Below, one piece after another: positions 1 to 9,886 of a DNA stretch of 31,500 nt. Each line of letters opens with the position of its first letter. The first letter of the stretch is position 1. The stretch comes from Euglena gracilis. Lineage: Eukaryota; Euglenozoa; Euglenophyceae; Euglenales; Euglenaceae. The stretch covers positions 1 to 31,500 of the forward strand of contig CAAHFI010531462.1 of NCBI GenBank assembly GCA_900893395.1, written 5' to 3'. The notes under the pieces are model-generated. The model was not told where the DNA came from. It ran no database searches and was given only the letters and a program-made list of their open reading frames with translations. Both the position numbers and the translations under genes were made by a program.

Positions 1-3000
1 CGGTGGTCGAGACGACCGAAACGGCCGCGGCGCCTCGTTTTGGCCGCCCGGAATGGGCCGATCGCCGCCAAAAACGACGTTTTCTGGGCGTTCGTCATTT
101 TTGCGTTTTTGCGCCTCCCGGGCGGTAAGTGCTGTGTTTTCCGCACGCCGGCCGCGGGAAATGGGGTCTCGCGTCTGCGGTCCTTCGCAACAATCAGGCG
201 AAGGGCGCCGGTGGTCGAAGACGAAAACCGGCCGACCGGTCGTTTTGCAGCCCGGAATGGGCCGATCGGCCAAAAATGACGTTTTCTGGGCGTTCGTCAT
301 TTTCGTGCGTTTTTGCGCCTCCGGGCGGTAAGTGCTGTGTTTTCCGCACGCCGGCCGCGGCGGAAATGGGGTCTCCGCGTCTGCGTCCTTCAAACAATCA
401 GGCGAAGGGCGCCGGTGGTCGAGACGACCGAAAACGGCCGCGGCGACCGGTCGTTTTTGCAGCCCGGAAATGGGCCGATCGGGGCAAAAATGACGTTTTC
501 TGGGCGTTCGTCATTTTCGTGCGTTTTTGCGCCTCCCGGGCGGTAAGTGCTGTGTTTTTCCGCACGCCGGCGCGGCGGAAATGGGGTCTCCGCGTCTGCG
601 TCCTTCGCAACAATCAGGCGAAGGGCGCCGGTGGTCGAGACGACCGAAAACGGCCGCGGCGCGACCGGTCGTTTTGCAGCCCGGAATGGGATGCGCCAAA
701 AACGACGTTTTCTGGCGTTCGTCATTTTCGTGCGTTTTTGCGCCTCCCGGGCGGTAAGTGCTGTGTTTTCCGCACGCCGGCCGCGGCGGAAATGGGGTCT
801 CCGCGTCTGCGGTCCTTCGCAACAATCAGGCGAAAGGGCGGGTGGTCGTGACGACCGAAACGGCCGCGGCGACCGGTCGTTTGCGCCCGGATGGGCCGAT
901 CGGCCAAAAATGACGTTTTCTGGGCGTTCGTCATTTTCGTGCGTTTTTGCGCCTCCCGGCGGTAAGTGTGTTTTGCACGCCGGCCGCGGCGGAAATGGGG
1001 TCTCCGCTGCGGTCCTTCGCAACAATCAGGCGAAGGGCGCCGGTGGTCGAGACGACCGAAAACGGCCGCGGCGACCGGTCGTTTTGCAGCCCGGAATGGG
1101 CCGATCGGCCAAAAATGACGTTTTCTGGGCGTTCGTCATTTTCGTGCGTTTTTGCGCCTCCCGGGCGGTAAGTGCTGTGTTTTCCGCACGCCGGCCGCGG
1201 CGGAAATGGGGTCTCCGCGTCTGCGGTCCTTCGCAACAATCAGGCGAAGGGCGCCGGTGGTCGAGACGACCGAAAACGGCCGCGACGGTCGTTTTGCAGC
1301 CCGGAATGGGCCGATCGGCGCCAAAAAGACGTTTTCTGGGCGTTCGTCATTTTCGTGCGTTTTTGCGCCTCCCGGGCGGTAAGTGCTGTGTTTTCCGCAC
1401 GCCGGCCGCGGCGGAAATGGGGTCTCCGCGTCTGCGGTCCTTCGCAACAATCAGGCGAAGGGCGCCGGTGGTCGAGAGACCGAAAACGGCCGCGGCGACC
1501 GGTCGTTTTGCAGCCCGGAATGGGCCGATCGGGCCAAAAACGACGTTTTCTGGGCGTTCGTCATTTTCGTGCGTTTTTGCGCCTCCCGGGCGGTAAGTGC
1601 TGTGTTTTCCGCACGCCGGCCGCGGCGGAAATGGGGTCTCCGCGTCTGCGGTCCTTCGCAACAATCAGGCGAAGGGCGCCGGTGGTCGAGACGACCGAAA
1701 ACGGCCGCGGCGACCGGTCGTTTTGCCCCGGAATGGGCCGATCGGCCAAAAAGACGTTTTCTGGGCGTTCGTCATTTTCGTGCGTTTTTGCGCCTCCCGG
1801 CGGTAAGTGCTGTGTTTTCCGCACGCCGGCCGCGGCGGAAATGGGGTCTCCGCGTCTGCGGTCCTTCGCAACAATCAGGCGAAGGGCGCCGGTGGTCGAG
1901 ACGACCGAAAACGGCGGCGGCGGTCGTTTTGCGCCCGGAATGGGCCGATCGGAAAAATGACGTTTTCTGGGCGTTCGTCATTTTCGTGCGTTTTTGCGCC
2001 TCCCGGGCGGTAAGTGCTGTGTTTTCCGCACGCCGGCCGCGGCGGAAATGGGGTCTCCGTCTGCGGTCCTTCGCAACAATCAGGCGAAGGGCGCCGGTGG
2101 TCGAGACGACCGAAAACGGCCGCGCGCGACCGGTCGTTTTGCAGCCCGGAATGGGGATCGCGCCAAAAATGACGTTTTCTGGGCGTTCGTCATTTTCGTG
2201 CGTTTTTGCGCCTCCCGGCGGTAAGTGCTGTGTTTTCCGCACGCCGGCCGCGGCGGAAATGGGGTCTCCGCGTCTGCGGTCCTTCGCAACAATCAGGCGA
2301 AGGGCGCCGGTGGTCGAGACGACCGAAAACGGCCGGCGACCGGTCGTTTTGCAGCCGGAATGGGCCGATCGCCAAAAATGACGTTTTCTGGGCGTTCGTC
2401 ATTTTCGTGCGTTTTTGCGCCTCCCGGGCGGTAAGTGCTGTGTTTTCCGCACGCCGGCCGCGGCGGAAATGGGGTCTCCGCGTCTGCGGTCCTTCGCAAC
2501 AATCAGGCGAAGGGCGCCGGTGGTCGAGACGACCGAAAACGGCCGCGGCGACCGGTCGTTTTGCCCCGGAATGGGCCGATCGGCCAAAAATGACGTTTTC
2601 TGGGCGTTCGTCATTTTCGTGCGTTTTTGCGCCTCCCGGGCGGTAAGTGCTGTGTTTTCCGCAGCCGGCCGCGGGGAAATGGGGTCTCCGCGTCTGCGGT
2701 CCTTCGCAACAATCAGGCGAAGGGCGCCGGTGGTCGAGACGACCGAAAACGGCCGCGGCGACCGGTCGTTTTGCAGCCCGGAATGGGCCGATCGGCCAAA
2801 AATGACGTTTTCTGGGCGTTCGTCATTTTCGTGCGTTTTTGCGCCTCCCGGGCGGTAAGTGCTGTGTTTTCCGCACGCCGGCCGCGGCGGAAATGGGGTC
2901 TCCGCGTCTGCGGTCCTTCGCAACAATCAGGCGAAGGGCGCCGGTGGTCGAGACGACCGAAAACGGCCGCGGCGACCGGTCGTTTTGCAGCCCGGAATGG

Positions 3001-5405
3001 GCCGATCGGCCAAAAATGACGTTTTCTGGGCGTTCGTCATTTTCGTGCGTTTTTGCGCCTCCCGGGCGGTAAGTGCTGTGTTTTCCGCACGCCGGCCGCG
3101 GCGGAAATGGGGTCTCCGCGTCTGCGGTCCTTCGCAACAATCAGGCGAAGGGCGCCGGTGGTCGAGACGACCGAAAACGGCCGCGCGACCGGTCGTTTTG
3201 CAGCCCGGAATGGGCCGATCGGCCAAAAATGACGTTTTCTGGGCGTTCGTCATTTTCGTGCGTTTTTGCGCCTCCCGGGCGGTAAGTGCTGTGTTTTCCG
3301 CACGCCGGCCGCGGCGGAAATGGGGTCTCCGCGTCTGCGTCCTTCGCAACAATCAGGCGAAGGGCGCCGGTGGTCGAGACGACCGAAAACGGCCGCGGCG
3401 ACCGGTCGTTTTGCAGCCCGGAATGGGCCGATCGGCCAAAAATGACGTTTTCTGGGCTTCGTCATCGTGCGTTTTTTGCGTTTTCGTCGCGCGCTCGGCG
3501 GTAAGTGCTGTGTTTTCCGCACGCCGGCCGCGGCGGAAATGGGGTCTCCGCGTCTGCGGTCCTTCGCAACAATCAGGCGAAGGGCGCCGGTGGTCGAGAC
3601 GACCGAAAACGGCCGCGCCGGTCGTTTTGCAGCCCGGAATGGGCCGATCGGCCAAAAATGACGTTTTCTGGGCGTTCGTCATTTTCGTGCGTTTTTGCGC
3701 CTCCCGGGCGGTAAGTGCTGTGTTTTCCGCACGCCGGCCGCGGCGGAAATGGGGTCTCCGCGTCTGCGGTCCTTCGCAACAATCAGGCGAAGGGCGCCGG
3801 TGGTCGAGACGACCGAAAACGGCCGCGGCCGGTCGTTTTGCAGCCCGGAATGGGCCGATCGGCCAAAAACGACGTTTTCTGGGCGTTCGTCATTTTCGTG
3901 CGTTTTTGCGCCTCCCCGGCGGTAAGTGCTGTGTTTTCCGCACGCCGGCCGCGGCGGAAATGGGGTCTCCGCGTCTGCGGTCCTTCGCAACAATCAGGCG
4001 AAGGGCGCCGGTGGTCGAGACGACCGAAAACGGCCGGCGACCGGTCGTTTTGCCCGGAATGGGCCGATCGGCCAAAAAACGTTTTCTGGGCGTTCGTCAT
4101 TTTCGTGCGTTTTTGCGCCTCCCGGGCGGTAAGTGCTGTGTTTTCCGCACGCCGGCCGCGGCGGAAATGGGGTCTCCGCGTCTGCGGTCCTTCGCAACAA
4201 TCAGGCGAAGGGCGCCGGTGGTCGAGACGACCGAAAACGGCCGCGGCGACCGGTCGTTTTGCAGCCCGGAATGGGCCGATCGCGCCAAAAATGACGTTTT
4301 CTGGGCGTTCGTCATTTTCGTGCGTTTTTGCGCCTCCCGGGCGGTAAGTGCTGTGTTTTCCGCACGCCGGCCGCGGAAATGGGGTCTCCGCGTCTGCGGT
4401 CCTTCGCAACAATCAGGCGAAGGGCGCCGGTGGTCGAGACGACCGAAAACGGCCGCGCGACCGGTCGTTTTGCAGCCCGGAATGGGCCGATCGCGCCAAA
4501 AATGACGTTTTCTGGGCGTTCGTCATTTTCGTGCGTTTTTGCGCCTCCCGGGCGGTAAGTGCTGTGTTTTCCGCACGCCGGCCGCGGCGGAAATGGGGTC
4601 TCCGCGTCTGCGGTCCTTCGCAACAATCAGGCGAAGGGCGCCGGAGGTCGAGACGACCGAAAACGGCGCGGCGACCGGTCGTTTTGCAGCCCGGAATGGG
4701 CCGATCGCCAAAAATGACGTTTTCTGGGCGTTCGTCATTTTCGTGCGTTTTTGCGCCTCCCGGGCGGTAAGTGCTGTGTTTTCCGCACGCCGGCCGCGCG
4801 GAAATGGGTCTCCGCGTCTGCGGTCCTTCGCAACAATCAGGCGAAGGGCGCCGGGGTCGAGACGACCGAAAACGGCCGGCGACCGGTCGTTTTGCAGCCC
4901 GGAATGGGCCGATCGCCAAAAATGACGTTTTCTGGGCGTTCGTCATTTTCGTGCGTTTTTGCGCCTCCCGGGCGGTAAGTGCTGTGTTTTCCGCACGCCG
5001 GCCGCGGCGGAAATGGGGTCTCCGCGTCTGCGGTCCTTCGCAACAATCAGGCGAAGGGCGCCGGTGGTCGAGACGACCGAAAACGGCCGCGGCGACCGGT
5101 CGTTTTGCAGCCCGGAATGGGCCGATCGGCCAAAAATGACGTTTTCTGGGCGTTCGTCTTTTCGTGCGTTTTGCGCCTCCCGGGCGGTAAGTGCTGTGTT
5201 TTCCGCACGCCGGCCGCGGCGGAAATGGGGTCTCCGCGTCTGCGGTCCTTCGCAACAATCAGGCGAAGGGCGCCGGTGGTCGAGACGACCGAAAACGGCC
5301 GCGGCGACCGGTCGTTTTGCCGCCCGGAATGGGCCGATCGGGCCAAAAATGACGTTTTCTGGGCGTTCGTCATTTTCGTGCGTTTTTGCGCCTCCCGGGC
5401 GGTAA
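1..5405 (+). repeat. Left zone of the array: heterogeneous monomers
   Basis: About 25 copies with scattered 1-3 nt indels throughout the unit, giving spacings roughly 203-219. The palindromic site B appears in many forms here (GATCGGCC, GATCGCC, GATCGCGCC, GATCGGGGC, GATGCGCC, GATCGGAAA). Four copies carry C instead of T in the AAAAATGACG motif (bases 75, 703, 1541, 3870), a substitution absent from the core. Loss of AG in TTGCAGCCC occurs at about 1724, 1926, 2566 and 4050. The mix of states looks like the less homogenised side of an array, or like a poorly polished contig region. No gene or unique sequence was seen. Confidence 0.85.
3286..3504 (+). repeat. Atypical 219-bp monomer with a replaced 3' segment
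   Basis: This copy starts normally but its last part differs over about 3456-3500. GTTCGTCATTTTCGTG is shortened to TTCGTCATCGTG, and the usual GCGCCTCCCGGGCGG is replaced by a longer stretch containing GCGTTTTCGTCGCGCGCTCGG before GTAAGTG resumes. It is the only copy in the left half with new sequence and not just a small indel. The added bases resemble nearby monomer words (CGTTTTCGTC), so a local templated rearrangement or conversion is plausible. Confidence 0.75.
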
Positions 5406-6685
5406 GTGCTGTGTTTTCCGCACGCCGGCCGCGGCGGAAATGGGGTCTCCGCGTCTGCGGTCCTTCGCAACAATCAGGCGAAGGGCGCCGGTGGTCGAGA
5501 CGACCGAAAACGGCCGGCGACCGGTCGTTTTGCAGCCCGGAATGGGCCGATCGGGCCAAAAATGACGTTTTCTGGGCGTTCGTCATTTTCGTGCGTTTTT
5601 GCGCCTCCCGGGCGGTAAGTGCTGTGTTTTCCGCACGCCGGCCGCGGCGGAAATGGGGTCTCCGCGTCTGCGGTCCTTCGCAACAATCAGGCGAAGGGCG
5701 CCGGTGGTCGAGACGACCGAAAACGGCCGCGGCGACCGGTCGTTTTGCAGCCCGGAATGGGCCGATCGCCAAAAAGACGTTTTCTGGGCGTTCGTCATTT
5801 TCGTGCGTTTTTGCGCCTCCCGGGCGGTAAGTGCTGTGTTTTCCGCACGCCGGCCGCGGCGGAAATGGGGTCTCCGCGTCTGCGGTCCTTCGCAACAATC
5901 AGGCGAAGGGCGCCGGTGGTCGAGACGACCGAAAACGGCCGCGGCGACCGGTCGTTTTGCGCCCGGAATGGGCCGATCGGCCAAAAATGACGTTTTCTGG
6001 GCGTTCGTCATTTTCGTGCGTTTTTGCGCCTCCCGGGCGGTAAGTGCTGTGTTTTCCGCACGCCGGCCGCGGCGGAAATGGGGTCTCCGCGTCTGCGGTC
6101 CTTCGCAACAATCAGGCGAAGGGCGCCGGTGGTCGAGACGACCGAAAACGGCCGCGGCGACCGGTCGTTTTGCGCCCGGAATGGGCCGATCGGCCAAAAA
6201 TGACGTTTTCTGGGCGTTCGTCATTTTCGTGCGTTTTTGCGCCTCCCGGGCGGTAAGTGCTGTGTTTTCCGCACGCCGGCCGCGGCGGAAATGGGGTCTC
6301 CGCGTCTGCGGTCCTTCGCAACAATCAGGCGAAGGGCGCCGGTGGTCGAGACGACCGAAAACGGCCGCGGCGACCGGTCGTTTTGCAGCCCGGAATGGGC
6401 CGATCGGGCCAAAAATGACGTTTTCTGGGCGTTCGTCATTTTCGTGCGTTTTTGCGCCTCCCGGGCGGTAAGTGCTGTGTTTTCCGCACGCCGGCCGCGG
6501 CGGAAATGGGGTCTCCGCGTCTGCGGTCCTTCGCAACAATCAGGCGAAGGGCGCCGGTGGTCGAGACGACCGAAAACGGCCGCGGCGACCGGTCGTTTTG
6601 CAGCCCGGAATGGGCCGATCGGCCAAAAATGACGTTTTCTGGGCGTTCGTCATTTTCGTGCGTTTTTGCGCCTCCCGGGCGGTAA

Positions 6686-7324
6686 GTGCTGTGTTTTCCG
6701 CACGCCGGCCGCGGCGGAAATGGGGTCTCCGCGTCTGCGGTCCTTCGCAACAATCAGGCGAAGGGCGCCGGTGGTCGAGACGACCGAAAACGGCCGCGGC
6801 GACCGGTCGTTTTGCAGCCCGGAATGGGCCGATCGCCAAAAATGACGTTTTCTGGGCGTTCGTCATTTTCGTGCGTTTTTGCGCCTCCCGGGCGGTAAGT
6901 GCTGTGTTTTCCGCACGCCGGCCGCGGCGGAAATGGGGTCTCCGCGTCTGCGGTCCTTCGCAACAATCAGGCGAAGGGCGCCGGTGGTCGAGACGACCGA
7001 AAACGGCCGCGGCGACCGGTCGTTTTGCAGCCCGGAATGGGCCGATCGCCAAAAATGACGTTTTCTGGGCGTTCGTCATTTTCGTGCGTTTTTGCGCCTC
7101 CCGGGCGGTAAGTGCTGTGTTTTCCGCACGCCGGCCGCGGCGGAAATGGGGTCTCCGCGTCTGCGGTCCTTCGCAACAATCAGGCGAAGGGCGCCGGTGG
7201 TCGAGACGACCGAAAACGGCCGCGGCGACCGGTCGTTTTGCAGCCCGGAATGGGCCGATCGCCAAAAATGACGTTTTCTGGGCGTTCGTCATTTTCGTGC
7301 GTTTTTGCGCCTCCCGGGCGGTAA
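6686..7324 (+). repeat. Run of three identical variant monomers (213 bp each)
   Basis: Three consecutive copies starting at 6686, 6899 and 7112 carry the same one-base-shorter site B (GATCGCC) and are otherwise standard. Adjacent identical variants also occur at 15450 and 15663 (GATCGCC) and at 5831 and 6044 (loss of A in TTGCAGCCC). Runs like this are the expected trace of local duplication by unequal exchange or short-tract conversion between neighbours. Confidence 0.7.
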
Positions 7325-8232
7325 GTGCTGTGTTTTCCGCACGCCGGCCGCGGCGGAAATGGGGTCTCCGCGTCTGCGGTCCTTCGCAACAATCAGGCGA
7401 AGGGCGCCGGTGGTCGAGACGACCGAAAACGGCCGCGGCGACCGGTCGTTTTGCAGCCCGGAATGGGCCGATCGGCCAAAAATGACGTTTTCTGGGCGTT
7501 CGTCATTTTCGTGCGTTTTTGCGCCTCCCGGGCGGTAAGTGCTGTGTTTTCCGCACGCCGGCCGCGGCGGAAATGGGGTCTCCGCGTCTGCGGTCCTTCG
7601 CAACAATCAGGCGAAGGGCGCCGGTGGTCGAGACGACCGAAAACGGCCGCGCGACCGGTCGTTTTGCAGCCCGGAATGGGCCGATCGGCCAAAAATGACG
7701 TTTTCTGGGCGTTCGTCATTTTCGTGCGTTTTTGCGCCTCCCGGGCGGTAAGTGCTGTGTTTTCCGCACGCCGGCCGCGGCGGAAATGGGGTCTCCGCGT
7801 CTGCGGTCCTTCGCAACAATCAGGCGAAGGGCGCCGGTGGTCGAGACGACCGAAAACGGCCGCGGCGACCGGTCGTTTTGCAGCCCGGAATGGGCCGATC
7901 GCCAAAAATGACGTTTTCTGGGCGTTCGTCATTTTCGTGCGTTTTTGCGCCTCCCGGGCGGTAAGTGCTGTGTTTTCCGCACGCCGGCCGCGGCGGAAAT
8001 GGGGTCTCCGCGTCTGCGGTCCTTCGCAACAATCAGGCGAAGGGCGCCGGTGGTCGAGACGACCGAAAACGGCCGCGGCGACCGGTCGTTTTGCAGCCCG
8101 GAATGGGCCGATCGGCCAAAAATGACGTTTTCTGGGCGTTCGTCATTTTCGTGCGTTTTTGCGCCTCCCGGGCGGTAAGTGCTGTGTTTTCCGCACGCCG
8201 GCCGCGGCGGAAATGGGGTCTCCGCGTCTGCG

Positions 8233-8259
8233 GTCCTTCGCAACAATCAGGCGAAGGGC
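8233..8259 (+). other. Stem-loop in each monomer (9-bp stem, 9-nt loop)
   Basis: GTCCTTCGC (8233-8241) and GCGAAGGGC (8251-8259) flank the loop AACAATCAG. The inner seven pairs are perfect in DNA; the outer two extend the stem with one G-T wobble and one G-C. The structure is present in nearly every copy, with rare losses such as near 25312 and 29296. Whether it forms is not shown; it overlaps the CENP-B-box-like site. Confidence 0.7.
8236..8252 (+). promoter_or_regulatory. CENP-B-box-like 17-mer, one mismatch in the fixed positions
   Basis: The mammalian CENP-B box core is nTTCGnnnnAnnCGGGn. The monomer has CTTCGCAACAATCAGGC here, matching 8 of the 9 fixed positions (TTCG, A at 10, C at 13, GG at 15-16). 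The mismatch is A for G at position 14, which would be a CpG transition on the other strand. The site recurs in almost every copy. A one-mismatch match somewhere in a 214-bp GC-rich unit has a chance probability of a few percent or more, so this is suggestive only, and the organism may lack a CENP-B protein. Confidence 0.35.
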
Positions 8260-8292
8260 GCCGGTGGTCGAGACGACCGAAAACGGCCGCGG

Positions 8293-8302
8293 CGACCGGT
8301 CG
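8293..8302. other. Perfect 10-bp palindrome CGACCGGTCG next to variable site A
   Basis: CGACCGGTCG reads the same on both strands. A wider alternative dyad pairs ACGACCG (8273-8279) with CGGTCGT (8297-8303) across 17 nt, and GGTCG/CGACC (8266-8278) pair across 3 nt. The left flank of this palindrome is the indel-prone site A. Copies with GACGGTCG (for example near 1288, 23884, 25155 and 25575) lose part of the symmetry. Confidence 0.7.
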
Positions 8303-8319
8303 TTTTGCAGCCCGGAATG

Positions 8320-8331
8320 GGCCGATCGGCC
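8320..8331. other. Perfect 12-bp palindrome GGCCGATCGGCC, the main variable site (site B)
   Basis: The right half of this palindrome is the most variable place in the monomer. The left half GGCCGATC is almost constant, while the right half is CGGCC, CGCC, CGGGCC, CGCGCC, CGGCGCC or CGGCCC in different copies. About one third of core copies are non-standard here, and in the right zone CGGGCC becomes the norm. Its states serve as markers for zones and for the 5-copy register. Confidence 0.8.
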
Positions 8332-8332
8332 A

Positions 8333-8363
8333 AAAATGACGTTTTCTGGGCGTTCGTCATTTT
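8333..8363. other. Inverted repeat AAAATGACG / CGTCATTTT with 13-nt spacer
   Basis: Arms at 8333-8341 and 8355-8363 are perfectly complementary over 9 bp. Each arm contains TGACG, and the left one extends to TGACGT. TGACG(T) is the core bound by CREB/ATF and plant TGA-type bZIP factors, so an inverted pair per unit could bind such proteins; this is inference from the motif alone. The T in the left arm is C in nine flank copies, which breaks the core motif. Three shortened copies at the right end lack this block. Confidence 0.6.
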
Positions 8364-9886
8364 CGTGCGTTTTTGCGCCTCCCGGGCGGTAAGTGCTGTG
8401 TTTTCCGCACGCCGGCCGCGGCGGAAATGGGGTCTCCGCGTCTGCGGTCCTTCGCAACAATCAGGCGAAGGGCGCCGGTGGTCGAGACGACCGAAAACGG
8501 CCGCGGCGACCGGTCGTTTTGCAGCCCGGAATGGGCCGATCGCCAAAAATGACGTTTTCTGGGCGTTCGTCATTTTCGTGCGTTTTTGCGCCTCCCGGGC
8601 GGTAAGTGCTGTGTTTTCCGCACGCCGGCCGCGGCGGAAATGGGGTCTCCGCGTCTGCGGTCCTTCGCAACAATCAGGCGAAGGGCGCCGGTGGTCGAGA
8701 CGACCGAAAACGGCCGCGGCGACCGGTCGTTTTGCAGCCCGGAATGGGCCGATCGGCCAAAAATGACGTTTTCTGGGCGTTCGTCATTTTCGTGCGTTTT
8801 TGCGCCTCCCGGGCGGTAAGTGCTGTGTTTTCCGCACGCCGGCCGCGGCGGAAATGGGGTCTCCGCGTCTGCGGTCCTTCGCAACAATCAGGCGAAGGGC
8901 GCCGGTGGTCGAGACGACCGAAAACGGCCGCGCGACCGGTCGTTTTGCAGCCCGGAATGGGCCGATCGGCCAAAAATGACGTTTTCTGGGCGTTCGTCAT
9001 TTTCGTGCGTTTTTGCGCCTCCCGGGCGGTAAGTGCTGTGTTTTCCGCACGCCGGCCGCGGCGGAAATGGGGTCTCCGCGTCTGCGGTCCTTCGCAACAA
9101 TCAGGCGAAGGGCGCCGGTGGTCGAGACGACCGAAAACGGCCGCGGCGACCGGTCGTTTTGCAGCCCGGAATGGGCCGATCGGGCCAAAAATGACGTTTT
9201 CTGGGCGTTCGTCATTTTCGTGCGTTTTTGCGCCTCCCGGGCGGTAAGTGCTGTGTTTTCCGCACGCCGGCCGCGGCGGAAATGGGGTCTCCGCGTCTGC
9301 GGTCCTTCGCAACAATCAGGCGAAGGGCGCCGGTGGTCGAGACGACCGAAAACGGCCGCGGCGACCGGTCGTTTTGCAGCCCGGAATGGGCCGATCGGCC
9401 AAAAATGACGTTTTCTGGGCGTTCGTCATTTTCGTGCGTTTTTGCGCCTCCCGGGCGGTAAGTGCTGTGTTTTCCGCACGCCGGCCGCGGCGGAAATGGG
9501 GTCTCCGCGTCTGCGGTCCTTCGCAACAATCAGGCGAAGGGCGCCGGTGGTCGAGACGACCGAAAACGGCCGGCGACCGGTCGTTTTGCAGCCCGGAATG
9601 GGCCGATCGCCAAAAATGACGTTTTCTGGGCGTTCGTCATTTTCGTGCGTTTTTGCGCCTCCCGGGCGGTAAGTGCTGTGTTTTCCGCACGCCGGCCGCG
9701 GCGGAAATGGGGTCTCCGCGTCTGCGGTCCTTCGCAACAATCAGGCGAAGGGCGCCGGTGGTCGAGACGACCGAAAACGGCCGCGGCGACCGGTCGTTTT
9801 GCAGCCCGGAATGGGCCGATCGGCCAAAAATGACGTTTTCTGGGCGTTCGTCATTTTCGTGCGTTTTTGCGCCTCCCGGGCGGTAA

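Larger units (their letters stand above)
8175..8310 (+). other. Splice-signal-like pair: GTAAGT donor and TTTTGCAG acceptor, 136 nt apart
   Basis: Each monomer has CG|GTAAGT, matching the spliceosomal 5' site consensus, and CGTTTTGCAG, resembling a 3' site, 136 nt downstream. The segment between an acceptor and the next donor is 78 nt (8311-8388), a multiple of three, and open in two frames. If the array were transcribed, monomers could be spliced to each other. I see no clear branch-point consensus and no promoter, and the site B length variants would change the exon frame, so this is probably coincidental. Confidence 0.2.
8179..8392 (+). repeat. Representative consensus monomer (214 bp)
   Basis: This copy carries the commonest state at every site and serves as reference; unit position 1 is base 8179. 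Composition is 74 G, 62 C, 46 T, 32 A (63.6% GC), with 33 CpG against about 21 expected. Landmarks in unit coordinates: 21-31 first copy of the 11-mer CGGCCGCGGCG; 55-81 stem-loop, containing a CENP-B-box-like site at 58-74; 88-100 short GGTCG/CGACC dyad; 106-116 second copy of the 11-mer (variable site A); 115-124 palindrome CGACCGGTCG; 128-134 TTGCAGC, where AG is sometimes lost; 142-153 palindrome GGCCGATCGGCC (variable site B); 155-185 inverted TGACG pair; 211 onward GGTAAG. Stop triplets are only TAA and TGA on this strand and two TCA (TGA on the other strand), which explains the abundance of spurious open frames. The unit is not a multiple of three. Confidence 0.95.

Noticed and set aside
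2859-4505. Long plus-strand open frame (548 codons); similar ones at 20756-22057, 24835-26307 and 29665-31197
   Set aside because: It runs across seven or more satellite copies, with the frame rotating because units are 213-215 bp. There are only two stop triplets per unit per strand, and the same DNA is open in several frames at once. One-base indels are not avoided, so no frame is conserved.
8181-8200. Telomere-like or microsatellite seed in the unit
   Set aside because: No short motif repeats in tandem inside the monomer; only the 11-mer pair 85 bp apart and scattered CGTTTT words are repeated.
8211-8260. G-quadruplex potential from GGGG, GGG and GG runs
   Set aside because: The G-runs of three or more are too far apart for a canonical four-run quadruplex within a short loop range.
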